From Rhizobacter sp. SG703 (GTDB lineage: Bacteria > Pseudomonadota > Gammaproteobacteria > Burkholderiales > Burkholderiaceae_C): 64,000 nucleotides of DNA. The notes below the pieces were generated by a model. The model saw only the letters and a list, made by a program, of their open reading frames with translations. It was not told where the DNA came from and searched no databases. The position numbers and the translations under genes were made by a program. The stretch covers positions 1 through 64,000 of the forward strand of contig NZ_JAAZQK010000006.1 of the NCBI RefSeq assembly GCF_012275445.1, given 5' to 3'. Positions 41,031 to 49,696 of this stretch are shown here, piece after piece. Numbering within the stretch: the first letter of the stretch is position 1; each line of letters begins with the position of its first letter.

Positions 41031-42104
41031 CTAGTCAAGTTTCGCCGCAATGTCCGCAGCCGTCGCGTTGAAGTACCGAAGCGCCATCTTCATGTCGGTC
41101 CAGCCAAACATTCGACAGAGCTCGAAGGGCGTCAACTTTCCAGAGCTACCGAGCCGAGTCGCTGCCGTATGCCGCGACGCATGAAATGTGATGTCCCCGA
41201 GCTCCTTCGGCCGGTACTTCCGATACAGCGCATCTGCGCTGCTCGCCGAAGGTCCGAACGCCAGCTCACCGCCGGCCGACAATTCCAAGATCTCGATCGC
41301 TCGTCGACTCAGAGGAACGTTGCGCGCCTGACCATTCTTCGTCAGCGGAAGATGTGCAACCCGATTCTTGTTGTCGACGTTGCTAGCACGCAGGCCGAAG
41401 ATCTCGCCAGCGCGCATGCCGGTCTCCAGCGCAAAGAGAAGCCCCAACGCTACCCGCTGTGATTGGGTCGTTGGCGCGCCATCGGTATACCCGAGCGCCG
41501 CACACAAGGCCTTCACCTCCTTGGGCGACATCACGCGCTCCTTGCCCGGCGGCGGCGCAGGACTCTTGACGCGAGTCAGCACGTTGACCTTGAGCCAGCC
41601 CCACTCATCGAGCGCAATCCGGTACATGGCCCGGATTACGTTGAAGTCGCGCGCGATCGAACCTGGTGCGAGAGGCTTGCGGTCGACGCTTCCCGCCGCG
41701 AGCGAATCGCGCCAGGCGGACCACTCGTCCGATGTGATGTCCGCGAGCGGCTTGTCGATGAACGGAATCGTCGCCTTGAACTTCGCGATCCGGATACCCT
41801 CGGCACGCCATCCGCGCTTCTTGCTCGTCTCGGTTTCCTCGTATCGTTCGAAGGCCTGTCGAAGGGTCCTGCGAGGCACCTTGCCCACGCGACCGTCCTC
41901 GATCTCGGCCTCGCGTTCAGCGGCCCAACGGGTGGCCTCCGCCTTGGTCCGGAAGTTCTCCGAAGCACTCACTCCACGCTTGCGGACCTCGGCCCTCCAG
42001 CGCTCTCCCACCTTGCGAATCGTTGCCCTGCCTTGGCGCAAATTTGGCGCAATGGGGTGCAACTGAGGCTGCTTTCTGATCCGTTTTGATTCAGCTGCCG
42101 GCAC
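41031..42104 (-). CDS. int: Tyrosine-recombinase integrase of the element
   Basis: A 357-residue site-specific recombinase. The N-terminal part has an arm-type DNA-binding segment (WRAEVRKRGVSASENFRTKA) and a SAM-like core-binding domain (about 80-180). The catalytic residues are all visible: Arg231 (TGMRAGEIFGLR), His308 and Arg311 (HASRHTAATRL), Trp335 and the nucleophile Tyr344 (LRYFNATA). The start is GTG at 42104. It lies 71 bases inside the tRNA-Leu end of the element, the classic place for an integrase that uses the tRNA 3' end. It looks intact, so excision may still be possible. Confidence 0.93.
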   Translation of the reverse strand: MPAAESKRIRKQPQLHPIAPNLRQGRATIRKVGERWRAEVRKRGVSASENFRTKAEATRWAAEREAEIEDGRVGKVPRRTLRQAFERYEETETSKKRGWRAEGIRIAKFKATIPFIDKPLADITSDEWSAWRDSLAAGSVDRKPLAPGSIARDFNVIRAMYRIALDEWGWLKVNVLTRVKSPAPPPGKERVMSPKEVKALCAALGYTDGAPTTQSQRVALGLLFALETGMRAGEIFGLRASNVDNKNRVAHLPLTKNGQARNVPLSRRAIEILELSAGGELAFGPSASSADALYRKYRPKELGDITFHASRHTAATRLGSSGKLTPFELCRMFGWTDMKMALRYFNATAADIAAKLD

Positions 42105-42141
42105 CCGTACTGCGAGGATCGGCGCGGATTATCGAAGGTTT

Positions 42142-42190
42142 TGGCGCACTGTGGCGCAGACCAGAAAAGGGTTCTGGTGCCTCGGGTCGG
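42142..42190. other. Right attachment site overlapping tRNA-Leu
   Basis: This 49-base repeat matches 1100-1148 with one mismatch. Its last 16 bases (42175-42190) are the 3' end of the tRNA, including CCA; the first 33 lie just downstream of the tRNA. TGGCGCA words occur twice within it and again at 42035-42055 beside the integrase gene, likely integrase contacts. Confidence 0.88.
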
Positions 42191-42259
42191 AATCGAACCG
42201 ACACTCCTTGCGGAACGGGATTTTGAGTCCCGCGCGTCTACCAATTTCGCCACCGAGGC
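42175..42259 (-). tRNA. tRNA-Leu (anticodon CAA)
   Basis: Eighty-five bases with CCA encoded. The acceptor stem pairs GCCTCGG with CCGAGGC. The anticodon loop is CTCAAAA between CGGGA and TCCCG, giving anticodon CAA (reads UUG). The long variable arm of a class II tRNA is present and the T arm reads GGTTCGATTCC. The gene is complete and restored by the element's right end, so insertion should not have damaged it. Confidence 0.95.
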
Positions 42260-42349
42260 CGGTGCAAGGGGTGAGAGTTTGCCACAGCCTTTCGGGGACA
42301 AGCCCAAACCGGGTACGCTTGGCGCCCCATCCCTTGCCGCGGACCTTGC

Positions 42350-42940
42350 ATGCCTTCGTTGCCGCCCGTCACCCAGGCCCTGATCCTCATCAATGTGGGC
42401 ATGTATTGCCTGCAGTTCGTGTTCGGCTTCGTCGTCGACCGCTTCCTCGCGCTGTGGCCGGTCGGCGGGGGCTTCCTGCCCTGGCAGATCGTGAGCTACG
42501 GCTTTCTGCACGGCGGAGTCGACCACCTGATCTTCAACATGCTCGGCCTGTGGATGTTCGGGTCCGAGCTCGAACGCCTCTGGGGACAGAAGCGCTTCCT
42601 GCAGTTCTACATGGCCAGCGTCGTGGCCGCGGCCGGCTTCCAGATGGTGGTGGCGTTCGTCATGGGCGCGACCTATCCCACGGTGGGCGCATCCGGCGGG
42701 ATCTTCGGCTTGCTGCTCGGCTTCGCGATGATGTTCCCGAACCGCGTCATCGTGCCGCTGATCCCGCCGATCCCGATGAAGGCCAAGACCTTCGTGCTGG
42801 TCTACGGCGCGCTGGAGTTGCTGTTCGGTCTCAAGGGCTGGCTGCCCGGCGTCGCCCACTTCGCCCACCTCGGCGGCATCTTCGGCGGCTGGCTGATGAT
42901 CCGCTACTGGCGCGGCCAGCCGCCGTTCGGCCGGCGCTGA
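42350..42940 (+). CDS. Rhomboid-family intramembrane serine protease
   Basis: A 196-residue polytopic membrane protein. The catalytic Ser lies in TVGASGGIFGLLLGF and the catalytic His in GVAHFAHLGGIFGGW. The conserved helix-1/loop region (FLPWQIVSYGFLHGGVDHLI, FNMLGLWMFGSELERLWG) contains the HGGxxHLxxNM pattern. Six transmembrane helices are apparent. Rhomboids cut substrates within the membrane; the substrates here are unknown. It is the first chromosomal gene beyond the tRNA. Confidence 0.92.
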   Translation: MPSLPPVTQALILINVGMYCLQFVFGFVVDRFLALWPVGGGFLPWQIVSYGFLHGGVDHLIFNMLGLWMFGSELERLWGQKRFLQFYMASVVAAAGFQMVVAFVMGATYPTVGASGGIFGLLLGFAMMFPNRVIVPLIPPIPMKAKTFVLVYGALELLFGLKGWLPGVAHFAHLGGIFGGWLMIRYWRGQPPFGRR

Positions 42941-43047
42941 TCCACCGACGCGGCGTTGATTTCACGCCGCGGAAAGCCCCCGCCTCGCCAAGGGCGCGCC
43001 GAAACGCTCATGCTCGTCCGCACGACTGGTCTTGTCCGGAGGGCCTC

Positions 43048-44124
43048 ATGAACGTCATCGACGCCCGGCTTCATGCACTGCGCGGTGCCCTGCACCGATG
43101 GGCCATGGGTTGCCTGCTTGCCACCTCGTGCGCCTGCGGAGCGGCCCTCGCAGCCCCACCATCCGGCGATGACGAAGCCACGCTGAAGGAACAAGGCGAG
43201 CTGCTGGCCCGCGCCGCGGCCGCGGTGGTCGGCGTGCAGGTTCAGGCGCTCGGCCACGCCACGTCGGCCGAGACGCTCGGCAAGCTGCGCCTCGGCTCGG
43301 GCGTCGTGATCGGCACCGACGGCCTGGTCCTGACCATCGGCTACCTGATCCTCGAAGCCGACCAGGTCGACCTGCAGCTGGATTCGTCGCGCGTCGTGCC
43401 GGCGCGGGTCGTCGCCTACGACCAGGCCACCGGCTTCGGACTGCTGCAACCGCTGACGCCGCTGCGGCTGCCGCCGGTGCCGCTCGGCGACACCAGCCAG
43501 CTCGCGCCCGACGAGCCGGTGATGATCGTCAGCGGCAGCTCGCCGGTCGGCCAGGGCGAGCTGAGCCTCGCGCGGGTGGTGTCGCGGCGCGCGTTCTCCG
43601 GCTACTGGGAATACCACATCGACGGCGCGCTGTTCACCGCGCCGCCACGGGCCGACCACAGCGGCGCCGCGCTCTTCAACACCAACGGCGAGCTGCTGGG
43701 CATCGGCTCGCTGATCGTTGCCGACGCAGGCGGCGACGACGCACCGCGCCTGCCCGGCAACATGTTCGTGCCGATCGACCTGCTGAAGCCGATCCTGAAG
43801 GAGATGCGCGAGAGCGGCAGCACCGCGCTGAGCCATCGGCCATGGCTGGGGCTGAACTGCGTCGAATCGGACGGTCGCGTGCGGGTCGTCAAGGTCAATC
43901 GCGGCAGCCCGGCCGAGGCCGCGGGGCTGCAGGCCGGCGACCTGATCCTGCGCATCGACGGTGTCGCGGTCGGCGGGCTGGAGCGCTTCTACAAGACGCT
44001 GTGGGGCGGCGGCACGGCCGAGCGCGAGGTCACGCTCGAGGTGCAGCGCGGCGACGAGACGCAGACGCTGAAGGCGCGTGCGACGGATCGAATGAAGACC
44101 TTGACGCAGTCGCTCGGCGTGTAA
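43048..44124 (+). CDS. HtrA/DegP-like PDZ protein with incomplete catalytic triad
   Basis: A 358-residue exported protein (GGAGG before the ATG at 43048; signal peptide to about residue 36). The trypsin-like domain is visible, but the usual catalytic His motif reads LTIGYLILEAD, with Tyr99 at the His position. The Asp is probably Asp125 (AYDQATGFGLLQ) and the Ser is Ser205 (RADHSGAALFN). A PDZ domain follows at about 250-345 (NRGSPAEAAGLQAGDLILRI). Without His it is probably not a working protease and may act as a binding or chaperone-like protein in the periplasm. Confidence 0.82.
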   Translation: MNVIDARLHALRGALHRWAMGCLLATSCACGAALAAPPSGDDEATLKEQGELLARAAAAVVGVQVQALGHATSAETLGKLRLGSGVVIGTDGLVLTIGYLILEADQVDLQLDSSRVVPARVVAYDQATGFGLLQPLTPLRLPPVPLGDTSQLAPDEPVMIVSGSSPVGQGELSLARVVSRRAFSGYWEYHIDGALFTAPPRADHSGAALFNTNGELLGIGSLIVADAGGDDAPRLPGNMFVPIDLLKPILKEMRESGSTALSHRPWLGLNCVESDGRVRVVKVNRGSPAEAAGLQAGDLILRIDGVAVGGLERFYKTLWGGGTAEREVTLEVQRGDETQTLKARATDRMKTLTQSLGV

Positions 44125-44176
44125 TCCGGATGCCAACCCGCGGATTCACGGTCACGATCCCGGATCAGCATCCGGG

Positions 44177-45073
44177 CTACAGGCCGTCGCGCACCGTGGG
44201 GTAGCGCAGCCGCAGGCGCAGCTCTTCGCGCAGCCGGCGGTTGTCGAGGCGGCGCGATTCCGACAGGAACGACATCTGCATCGCCGGCAGCTGCTGCCGG
44301 GCCTCGTCGCGCGTGATGCGCGGCGGGCGCGGCAGGCCGCACAGGTCGGCCGCCAGGTCGAAGTAGTCGCCCATCTTCAGCTCGGTGTCATCGCTCGCAT
44401 GCACGATGCGCTGCGGCAGCCCGCGGTGCAGCGCCGCGATGCAGGCGCGCGCCAGGTCGTCGGCATGGATGTGGTTGGTGTACACGTCGTCCTCCGCGCG
44501 CAGCACCGGCGTGCCGCGCGCGACGCGCTCGCGCGGGTGCCCGCCCGGCCGGTCGGGGGCGTAGATGCCAGGGATGCGCAGGATCGTCACCGCGACGCCG
44601 AAGCGCCTGCCGTGCAGCCGCAGCCGCGCCTCGGCATCGACGCGCCGGCGTGCGCGGTCGCTGGCCGGCGCGGCAGCACGCGTCTCGTCGAAGCGCGCAC
44701 CACCGGCATCGCCGTACACGCCGCTGGTGCTGCCGTAGACGATGCGCCGCACGCGCGGCGAGCGGGCCAGCGCCGCCAGCAGCGCCGCGGTGCGCGGATC
44801 GTTTTCGCCCTGGCCGGGCGGCGGTGCCAGGTGCAGCACCGCATCGGCCAGGCCGGCCAGCCGGCCGAGCGTCGCCGCCTCGTCGAGGTTGCCCACCAGC
44901 GGCCGCACGCCGAGCGCGCGCAGCGCCGGCGCGCGCGCCGGCGACGACGTGAGGGCCAGCACCCGCCAGCGCCCTTGCAACAGCCGCACGACGCGCTGGC
45001 CGACATCGCCGCAGCCGACGATCAACAGGGTGGGGCGCTTGAAGCGGGTCGGCAGGTCGGGGCGGAAGGGCAT
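44177..45073 (-). CDS. NAD-dependent epimerase/dehydratase (SDR) family protein
   Basis: A 298-residue protein from the ATG at 45073; the frame extends further upstream across the opposite-strand reductase gene, but that part is a shadow. A Rossmann motif is near the start (LLIVGCGDVGQRVVRLLQG), followed by DAVLHLAPPPGQGEN and RRIVYGSTSGVYGDAGGARF. DDVYTNHIHADDLARACIAA is the substrate-domain signature of extended SDR proteins. A usual YxxxK motif is not obvious, so it may bind NAD for a non-classical role. The substrate is unknown. Confidence 0.82.
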   Translation of the reverse strand: MPFRPDLPTRFKRPTLLIVGCGDVGQRVVRLLQGRWRVLALTSSPARAPALRALGVRPLVGNLDEAATLGRLAGLADAVLHLAPPPGQGENDPRTAALLAALARSPRVRRIVYGSTSGVYGDAGGARFDETRAAAPASDRARRRVDAEARLRLHGRRFGVAVTILRIPGIYAPDRPGGHPRERVARGTPVLRAEDDVYTNHIHADDLARACIAALHRGLPQRIVHASDDTELKMGDYFDLAADLCGLPRPPRITRDEARQQLPAMQMSFLSESRRLDNRRLREELRLRLRYPTVRDGL

Positions 45074-45115
45074 TGGATCGCGGGCAGAATCGGTGGCTGA
45101 TTTCGAGGTTACCCC

Positions 45116-46153
45116 ATGACTTTCACCGCGACCGTGCAGCCCAGCGGCACGAGTTTCCAGGTCGATCGCGACGAGCCGATCCTCGCGGCGGCGATCCGCC
45201 AGGGCGTCGGCCTGCCGTATGGCTGCAAGGACGGCGCCTGCGGCTCCTGCAAATGCAGGCTGCTCGAAGGCCGCGTGATCCACGGCGCCCACCAGGCCAA
45301 GGCCCTGAGCGACGCCGAAGAAGAGGCCGGCTTCGTGCTGACCTGCTGCGCCGCGCCGCAGACCGACGTGGTGCTGGAAGCCCGCACCGTCGCCGGCGCC
45401 GGCGAGTTCCCGGTGCGCAAGATGCCATGCCGCGTCAACCGCATCGAGCGGCCGGCCGGCGACGTGGCCGTGCTGCACCTGCAGCTGCCGGCCAACGACC
45501 GCCTGCGTTACCACGCCGGCCAGTACGTCGAATTCGTGCTGCGCGACGGCAGCCGTCGCAGCTACAGCATGGCGAACGCGCCGCACACGCAGGAGCAGCA
45601 CCCCGGCATCGAGCTGCACATCCGGCACATGCCGGGCGGCAAGTTCACCGACCATGTGTTCGGCGCGATGAAGGAGAAAGAGATCCTGCGCCTCGAGGGC
45701 CCGTTCGGCAGCTTCTTCCTGCGCGAGGATTCGGCCAAGCCGATGGTGCTGCTGGCCAGCGGCACCGGCTTCGCGCCGATCAAGGCGATCATCGAGCACC
45801 TGCGCTTCAAGGACAACGCGCGCCCCGCCGTCGTCTACTGGGGCTGCCGCAGCCGCGCCGACCTGTACCTGCACGACTGGATGCTGCGGGCCGCGAGCGA
45901 GCTGCCGTGGCTGCGCTACGTGCCGGTGCTGTCCGAGCCGAAGCCCGACGACGGCTGGACCGGCCGCACCGGCTTCGTCCACCTGGAACTGATGGCCGAC
46001 CTGCCCGACCTGTCCGGCCACCAGGTGTATGCCTGCGGCGCGCCGGTGATGGTGGAATCGGCACAGCGCGACCTGGTCGCCCGCTGCGGCCTGCCCGCCG
46101 ACGAGTTCTACGCCGATTCATTCACGTCCGAAGCCGACAAGCACCCTGCCTGA
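45116..46153 (+). CDS. 2Fe-2S/FAD oxidoreductase, CDP-6-deoxy-delta-3,4-glucoseen reductase-like
   Basis: A 345-residue electron-transfer flavoprotein. The N-terminal plant-type ferredoxin domain binds a 2Fe-2S cluster through CKDGACGSCKC and a distal LTCC. Then come the FAD-binding barrel (RRSYSMANAP) and the NAD(P)H-binding domain (MVLLASGTGFAPIKAIIEHL, YACGAPVMVESAQRDL). The order ferredoxin-FAD-NAD matches AscD-type and oxygenase reductase proteins. In betaproteobacteria this gene is often named for the glucoseen reductase, but the true partner is usually unknown. Confidence 0.9.
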   Translation: MTFTATVQPSGTSFQVDRDEPILAAAIRQGVGLPYGCKDGACGSCKCRLLEGRVIHGAHQAKALSDAEEEAGFVLTCCAAPQTDVVLEARTVAGAGEFPVRKMPCRVNRIERPAGDVAVLHLQLPANDRLRYHAGQYVEFVLRDGSRRSYSMANAPHTQEQHPGIELHIRHMPGGKFTDHVFGAMKEKEILRLEGPFGSFFLREDSAKPMVLLASGTGFAPIKAIIEHLRFKDNARPAVVYWGCRSRADLYLHDWMLRAASELPWLRYVPVLSEPKPDDGWTGRTGFVHLELMADLPDLSGHQVYACGAPVMVESAQRDLVARCGLPADEFYADSFTSEADKHPA

Positions 46154-46163
46154 GACCCCCTCG

Positions 46164-47147
46164 ATGCAACGCAGACACCTTCTCTCCCTGGCCGGCGCCG
46201 CCGCACTGCCCTCCCTCACGACCCTGGCTTCGGCCCAGGCCAGCAAGCCGATCCGGCTGGTCGTGCCCTACTCACCCGGCGGCCCGCTGGACGTGATCGC
46301 CCGCGCGCTGGCCGACAAGGTCAAGGACAGCCTCGGCCTGGTGATCGTCGACAACAAGGCCGGTGCCGGCGGCAACATCGGCGCCGATGCGGTCGCCAAG
46401 TCGGCCCCCGACGGCCTGACCATCGTGATGGGTGCGGTCGCGACGCATGCGATCAACCCATGGCTGTATGCCCGCATCCCGTACGACCCGATCCGCGACT
46501 TCACGCCGATCACCGGCGTCGCGCAGGTTCCCAACGTGCTGGTGATGAACACCGAGACCGCGGCTCGGCTCGGCATCCGCAACGTCGCCGACCTGGTCGC
46601 GTACGCGAAGAAGAACCCCGGCAAGCTGAACTACGGCTCGGGCGGCAACGGCAGTGCCGGCCACCTGGCCGGCGAGATGTTCAAGGCGCAGGCCGGCGTG
46701 TTCATGGTCCACATCCCGTACTCGGGCGGCAACCCGGCGCAGCTGGCGCTGCTGTCCGGTCAGGTCGACCTGAACTTCGACAACCTGGCGACCGCGTCGA
46801 CCAACATCAAGGCCGGCAAGCTGCGCGCCCTGGCCGTCACGACCACGACGCGTTCGAGCGCAATGCCCGAGGTGCCGACGATCGCCGAAGCCGGCGGCGG
46901 GCTCGCGCGCTTCGACGTCAACACCTGGTTCGGCCTGTTCGGCCCGGCCGGCCTGCCGGCCGACGTGACGCGCAAGCTGAACAAGGCATTCACCGACGCG
47001 CTCGCGACGCCCGACATCAAGGCGCGCTTCGCGACGCTGATGGCCGAACCGATGCCGAGCACGCCGGAGCAGTTCGCCGCGTTCGTCAAGCGCGAACGCG
47101 CGAAGTACGAAACCGTCGTGAAAGCGTCGGGCGCGAAAGTCGACTGA
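46164..47147 (+). CDS. Bug/TctC-family periplasmic solute-binding protein
   Basis: A 327-residue receptor of the tripartite tricarboxylate transporter type. The signal peptide is MQRRHLLSLAGAAALPSLTT to about residue 26. The family signatures are clear: IRLVVPYSPGGPLDVIARAL, VIVDNKAGAGGNIGADAVAK and KLNYGSGGNGSAGHLAGEMF. It starts 10 bases after the reductase gene stop. TctA/TctB membrane partners are not nearby, which is common for these expanded families in Burkholderiales. Confidence 0.94.
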   Translation: MQRRHLLSLAGAAALPSLTTLASAQASKPIRLVVPYSPGGPLDVIARALADKVKDSLGLVIVDNKAGAGGNIGADAVAKSAPDGLTIVMGAVATHAINPWLYARIPYDPIRDFTPITGVAQVPNVLVMNTETAARLGIRNVADLVAYAKKNPGKLNYGSGGNGSAGHLAGEMFKAQAGVFMVHIPYSGGNPAQLALLSGQVDLNFDNLATASTNIKAGKLRALAVTTTTRSSAMPEVPTIAEAGGGLARFDVNTWFGLFGPAGLPADVTRKLNKAFTDALATPDIKARFATLMAEPMPSTPEQFAAFVKRERAKYETVVKASGAKVD

Positions 47148-47148
47148 C

Positions 47149-48006
47149 TTATTTCTTTTTGGTCGGAGCCTGCGGCTGCGATGCCGGCGTCGTGCCGCCA
47201 TCCACGCCCAGGCGGCCGCCGGTGCCCAGGCCGCCCTTGACGGTCTGCGCCTTGTAGTTGCGCAGCGACTTCACCATCTGGTTGAACGAGTCGGCGAACG
47301 CGGTGACGACCACCTTGCCCTGCGGCGTGTTCGCATAGCCGCCGCCACCGCCGACCAGCCCGCCGGTGAAGGCGGCACCGAACATGCCGAAGTCGAAGTT
47401 CTTCGCGGTGCCTTCGGCGGCCGAGATCTGCACGCCCGAGCGGTTGTCGATCAGCAGCAGCGTCGTCGACGCTTCATTGCGGCTGACGTTGCCGGCCACC
47501 GCGCCCAGCAGGCCCAGCCCGCCGCCGCCGAGGAAGCCCCCGCCGCCGCCGGTCTTGCCCGAGAACTGGATCGCCGGACTCATCGTGTAGTCGGCCGAGA
47601 CCATCTGGCCCTTGCCGAAGTTGCTGTTGGCGCGCATCTCGCCGCTCTGTTCGAGCGAACGCTCCTTCATCATGTTGTTCATCGCGCCGCCGCGCTCGAC
47701 GATCACGAAGCAGTTGCTCTGCTGCACCATCAGGCGCAGCACCGGGATGGTCGAGCCGAGCTGGTGCTGGCGCAGCTGGTAGTACCAGGGCGCGGTGGTG
47801 TCTTCCTGCACCGCCAGCGTGCCCAGCGATTCGCTGCATTTCTCGAGCTGGCTGTTGTTGTTCTCGGCGGTGCTGCCGCCGGCAGCGCCCGACACGGTGC
47901 CCTTGTTGTCGCCCATCGTCGGCATGGTGGAACCGCAGGCGCCGAGCAGCGCGGCAGCGGCGATGACGGCCAGGCTCAGGCCCGACGTGCGCAGGGAAGC
48001 ATTCAT
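47149..48006 (-). CDS. CsgG-like outer-membrane lipoprotein
   Basis: A 285-residue lipoprotein with an AGGAG ribosome-binding site before the ATG at 48006. The lipobox LLGACGS puts the acylated Cys at about residue 24. A CsgG/HfaB-like core follows (IPVLRLMVQQSNCFVIVERG, FGKGQMVSADYTMSPAIQFS, STTLLLIDNRSGVQISAAEG), interrupted by glycine-rich loops. CsgG proteins form secretion pores, but related lipoproteins with this Gly-rich form are of unknown role. It ends convergently, 1 base from the TctC-type gene. Confidence 0.8.
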   Translation of the reverse strand: MNASLRTSGLSLAVIAAAALLGACGSTMPTMGDNKGTVSGAAGGSTAENNNSQLEKCSESLGTLAVQEDTTAPWYYQLRQHQLGSTIPVLRLMVQQSNCFVIVERGGAMNNMMKERSLEQSGEMRANSNFGKGQMVSADYTMSPAIQFSGKTGGGGGFLGGGGLGLLGAVAGNVSRNEASTTLLLIDNRSGVQISAAEGTAKNFDFGMFGAAFTGGLVGGGGGYANTPQGKVVVTAFADSFNQMVKSLRNYKAQTVKGGLGTGGRLGVDGGTTPASQPQAPTKKK

Positions 48007-48120
48007 GGGAACTCCTAGGGGTTGTTCGTCGCGGCCCTGTCTCGAGCCGTCTTCGCGACGAAGTATAGGAATGCATCGCAGCGGCGAGAACCACCCAAGC
48101 GGGTGGTCCCGATCAAGCAA

Positions 48121-48178
48121 CGCGCCGGGGAACCGGCTTTGCCGGGCCCCTGGCGTGGCGCCCCTTGGGGGCCGTCGC
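48121..48178. repeat. Dispersed intergenic repeat, copy 1
   Basis: GGAACCGGCTTTGCCGGGCC followed by CTGG and a CCCCTTGGGGG block; the same modules occur at 56351-56498. Such GC-rich hairpin-forming units are scattered between genes in many Burkholderiales genomes. It lies just after livF and could act as a transcript-end hairpin. Confidence 0.55.
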
Positions 48179-48892
48179 TCACTCCCCGAGGTAGGCGGCC
48201 CGCACTTTCGGGTCGTCCAGCAGCGCCTTCGCGTCGCCGTCCATCGTGACCTCTCCCGACTCCATCACGTAGCCGCGGTTGGCCAGCTGCAGCGCGCGGC
48301 TCGCGTTCTGCTCGACCAGCAGCACCGTGGTGCCGCGGCTGTGGATGTCGGCGACGACCTCGAAGATCTTGTCGACCATGATCGGCGACAGCCCCATCGA
48401 CGGCTCGTCGAGCAGCAGCACCTTGGGCTTGGCCATCAGCGCGCGGCCCATCGCGAGCATCTGCTGCTCGCCGCCCGACATCGTGCCCGCCAACTGGTTG
48501 CGGCGTTCCTTCAAGCGCGGAAAGATCGCGAACACCTTCTCGATGTCGGCGTCGATCTCCTTGTCGTTGCGCACGAAGGCGCCCATCTGCAGGTTCTCGG
48601 TGATCGTCATCCGCGTGAAGGTGCCGCGGCCCTCGGGCACCATCACCAGCCCCTGCTTGACCAGGTCCCACGGCCCCTGCCCCTTGATCGGCTTGCCGAG
48701 GAATTCGATCTCGCCGGCGGCCACCGGCTGCAGGCCGGTCACGGCCTTCAGCGTGGTGGTCTTGCCCGCGCCGTTGGCGCCGATCAGGCTGACCAGCTCC
48801 CCTTCGTGCACTTCGAACGACACACCCTTCACGGCCTGGATGCCGCCATACGCGACCCGCAGGCCGCCGACCTTCAACAACGTTGCTGCCAT
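48179..48892 (-). CDS. livF: Branched-chain amino acid ABC transporter ATP-binding protein LivF
   Basis: A 237-residue ATPase, last gene of the liv operon. Walker A is IGANGAGKTTT, the signature is MSGGEQQMLAMGRALM and Walker B is KVLLLDEPSMGLSP. VMVPEGRGTFTRMTITENL is characteristic of LivF. With LivG it powers uptake through LivH/LivM of leucine, isoleucine, valine or related amides. No periplasmic binding protein is encoded within the operon here, so the substrate is uncertain. Confidence 0.94.
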   Translation of the reverse strand: MAATLLKVGGLRVAYGGIQAVKGVSFEVHEGELVSLIGANGAGKTTTLKAVTGLQPVAAGEIEFLGKPIKGQGPWDLVKQGLVMVPEGRGTFTRMTITENLQMGAFVRNDKEIDADIEKVFAIFPRLKERRNQLAGTMSGGEQQMLAMGRALMAKPKVLLLDEPSMGLSPIMVDKIFEVVADIHSRGTTVLLVEQNASRALQLANRGYVMESGEVTMDGDAKALLDDPKVRAAYLGE

Positions 48893-48903
48893 GTGGGGCG
48901 TCC

Positions 48904-49680
48904 TCAGTGTGTCTTGTGTCCGGCGCCGAGGTAAGCCTCGATCACCTTTTCGTTGCGTTGCACGTCGGCCGGCGTGCCTTCGGCGATCTGCTTGCCGTAG
49001 TCGAGCACGGTGACGCGGTCGCACAGGCCCATCACCAGCTTCACGTCGTGCTCGATCAGCAGGATCGTGCGGCCGTCGTTGCGGATGCGGTCGATCAGCT
49101 CGCGCAGCACGACCTTCTCGGTCGCGTTCATGCCGGCGGCCGGCTCGTCGAGCGCGATCAGCTTCGGATCGGTGGCGAGCGCGCGCGCGATCTCGAGCCG
49201 GCGCTGGTCGCCGTAGCTCAGCGTGCGGGCCTTGAACTCGGCGTACTTGCCGATGCCGACGTAGTCGAGCAGTTCCTGCGCGCGCTTGGCGATCGCCGCC
49301 TCTTCGGCCTTGAAGCCGCTGGTGCGGAACACCGCGCCGATCAGGCCCGAGCTGGTGCGCACGTGGCGGCCCACCATCACGTTCTCGAGCGCCGTCATCT
49401 CGGCGAACAGCCGGATGTTCTGGAAGGTGCGCGCGATGCCCGCCTTGGCCACCTCGTGCACCGCGGTCGGCTGGTACGGCTTGCCGCCCAGTTCGAAGCT
49501 GCCGGAGTCGGGCGAGTACAGCCCGGTCAGCACGTTGAAGAAGGTCGTCTTGCCGGCGCCGTTCGGGCCGATCAGGCCATACACCTGGCCGGCTTCGATC
49601 GCGATGCCGACATCGGAGAGGGCTTGCAGGCCGCCGAAGCGCTTGGAGACGCCACTGACCTTGAGAACAGTTTCTGCCAT
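48904..49680 (-). CDS. livG: Branched-chain amino acid ABC transporter ATP-binding protein LivG
   Basis: A 258-residue ATPase. Walker A is IGPNGAGKTTFFNVLTGLY, the signature is LSYGDQRRLEIARALA and Walker B is LIALDEPAAGMN. AKAGIARTFQNIRLFAEMTA and NDGRTILLIEHDVKLVMGLC are LivG hallmarks. It lies between livM and livF with short gaps (16 and 11 bases), so it is one transcript with them. Confidence 0.94.
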   Translation of the reverse strand: MAETVLKVSGVSKRFGGLQALSDVGIAIEAGQVYGLIGPNGAGKTTFFNVLTGLYSPDSGSFELGGKPYQPTAVHEVAKAGIARTFQNIRLFAEMTALENVMVGRHVRTSSGLIGAVFRTSGFKAEEAAIAKRAQELLDYVGIGKYAEFKARTLSYGDQRRLEIARALATDPKLIALDEPAAGMNATEKVVLRELIDRIRNDGRTILLIEHDVKLVMGLCDRVTVLDYGKQIAEGTPADVQRNEKVIEAYLGAGHKTH

Positions 49681-49696
49681 GCGGGGCTCCTTGTTG

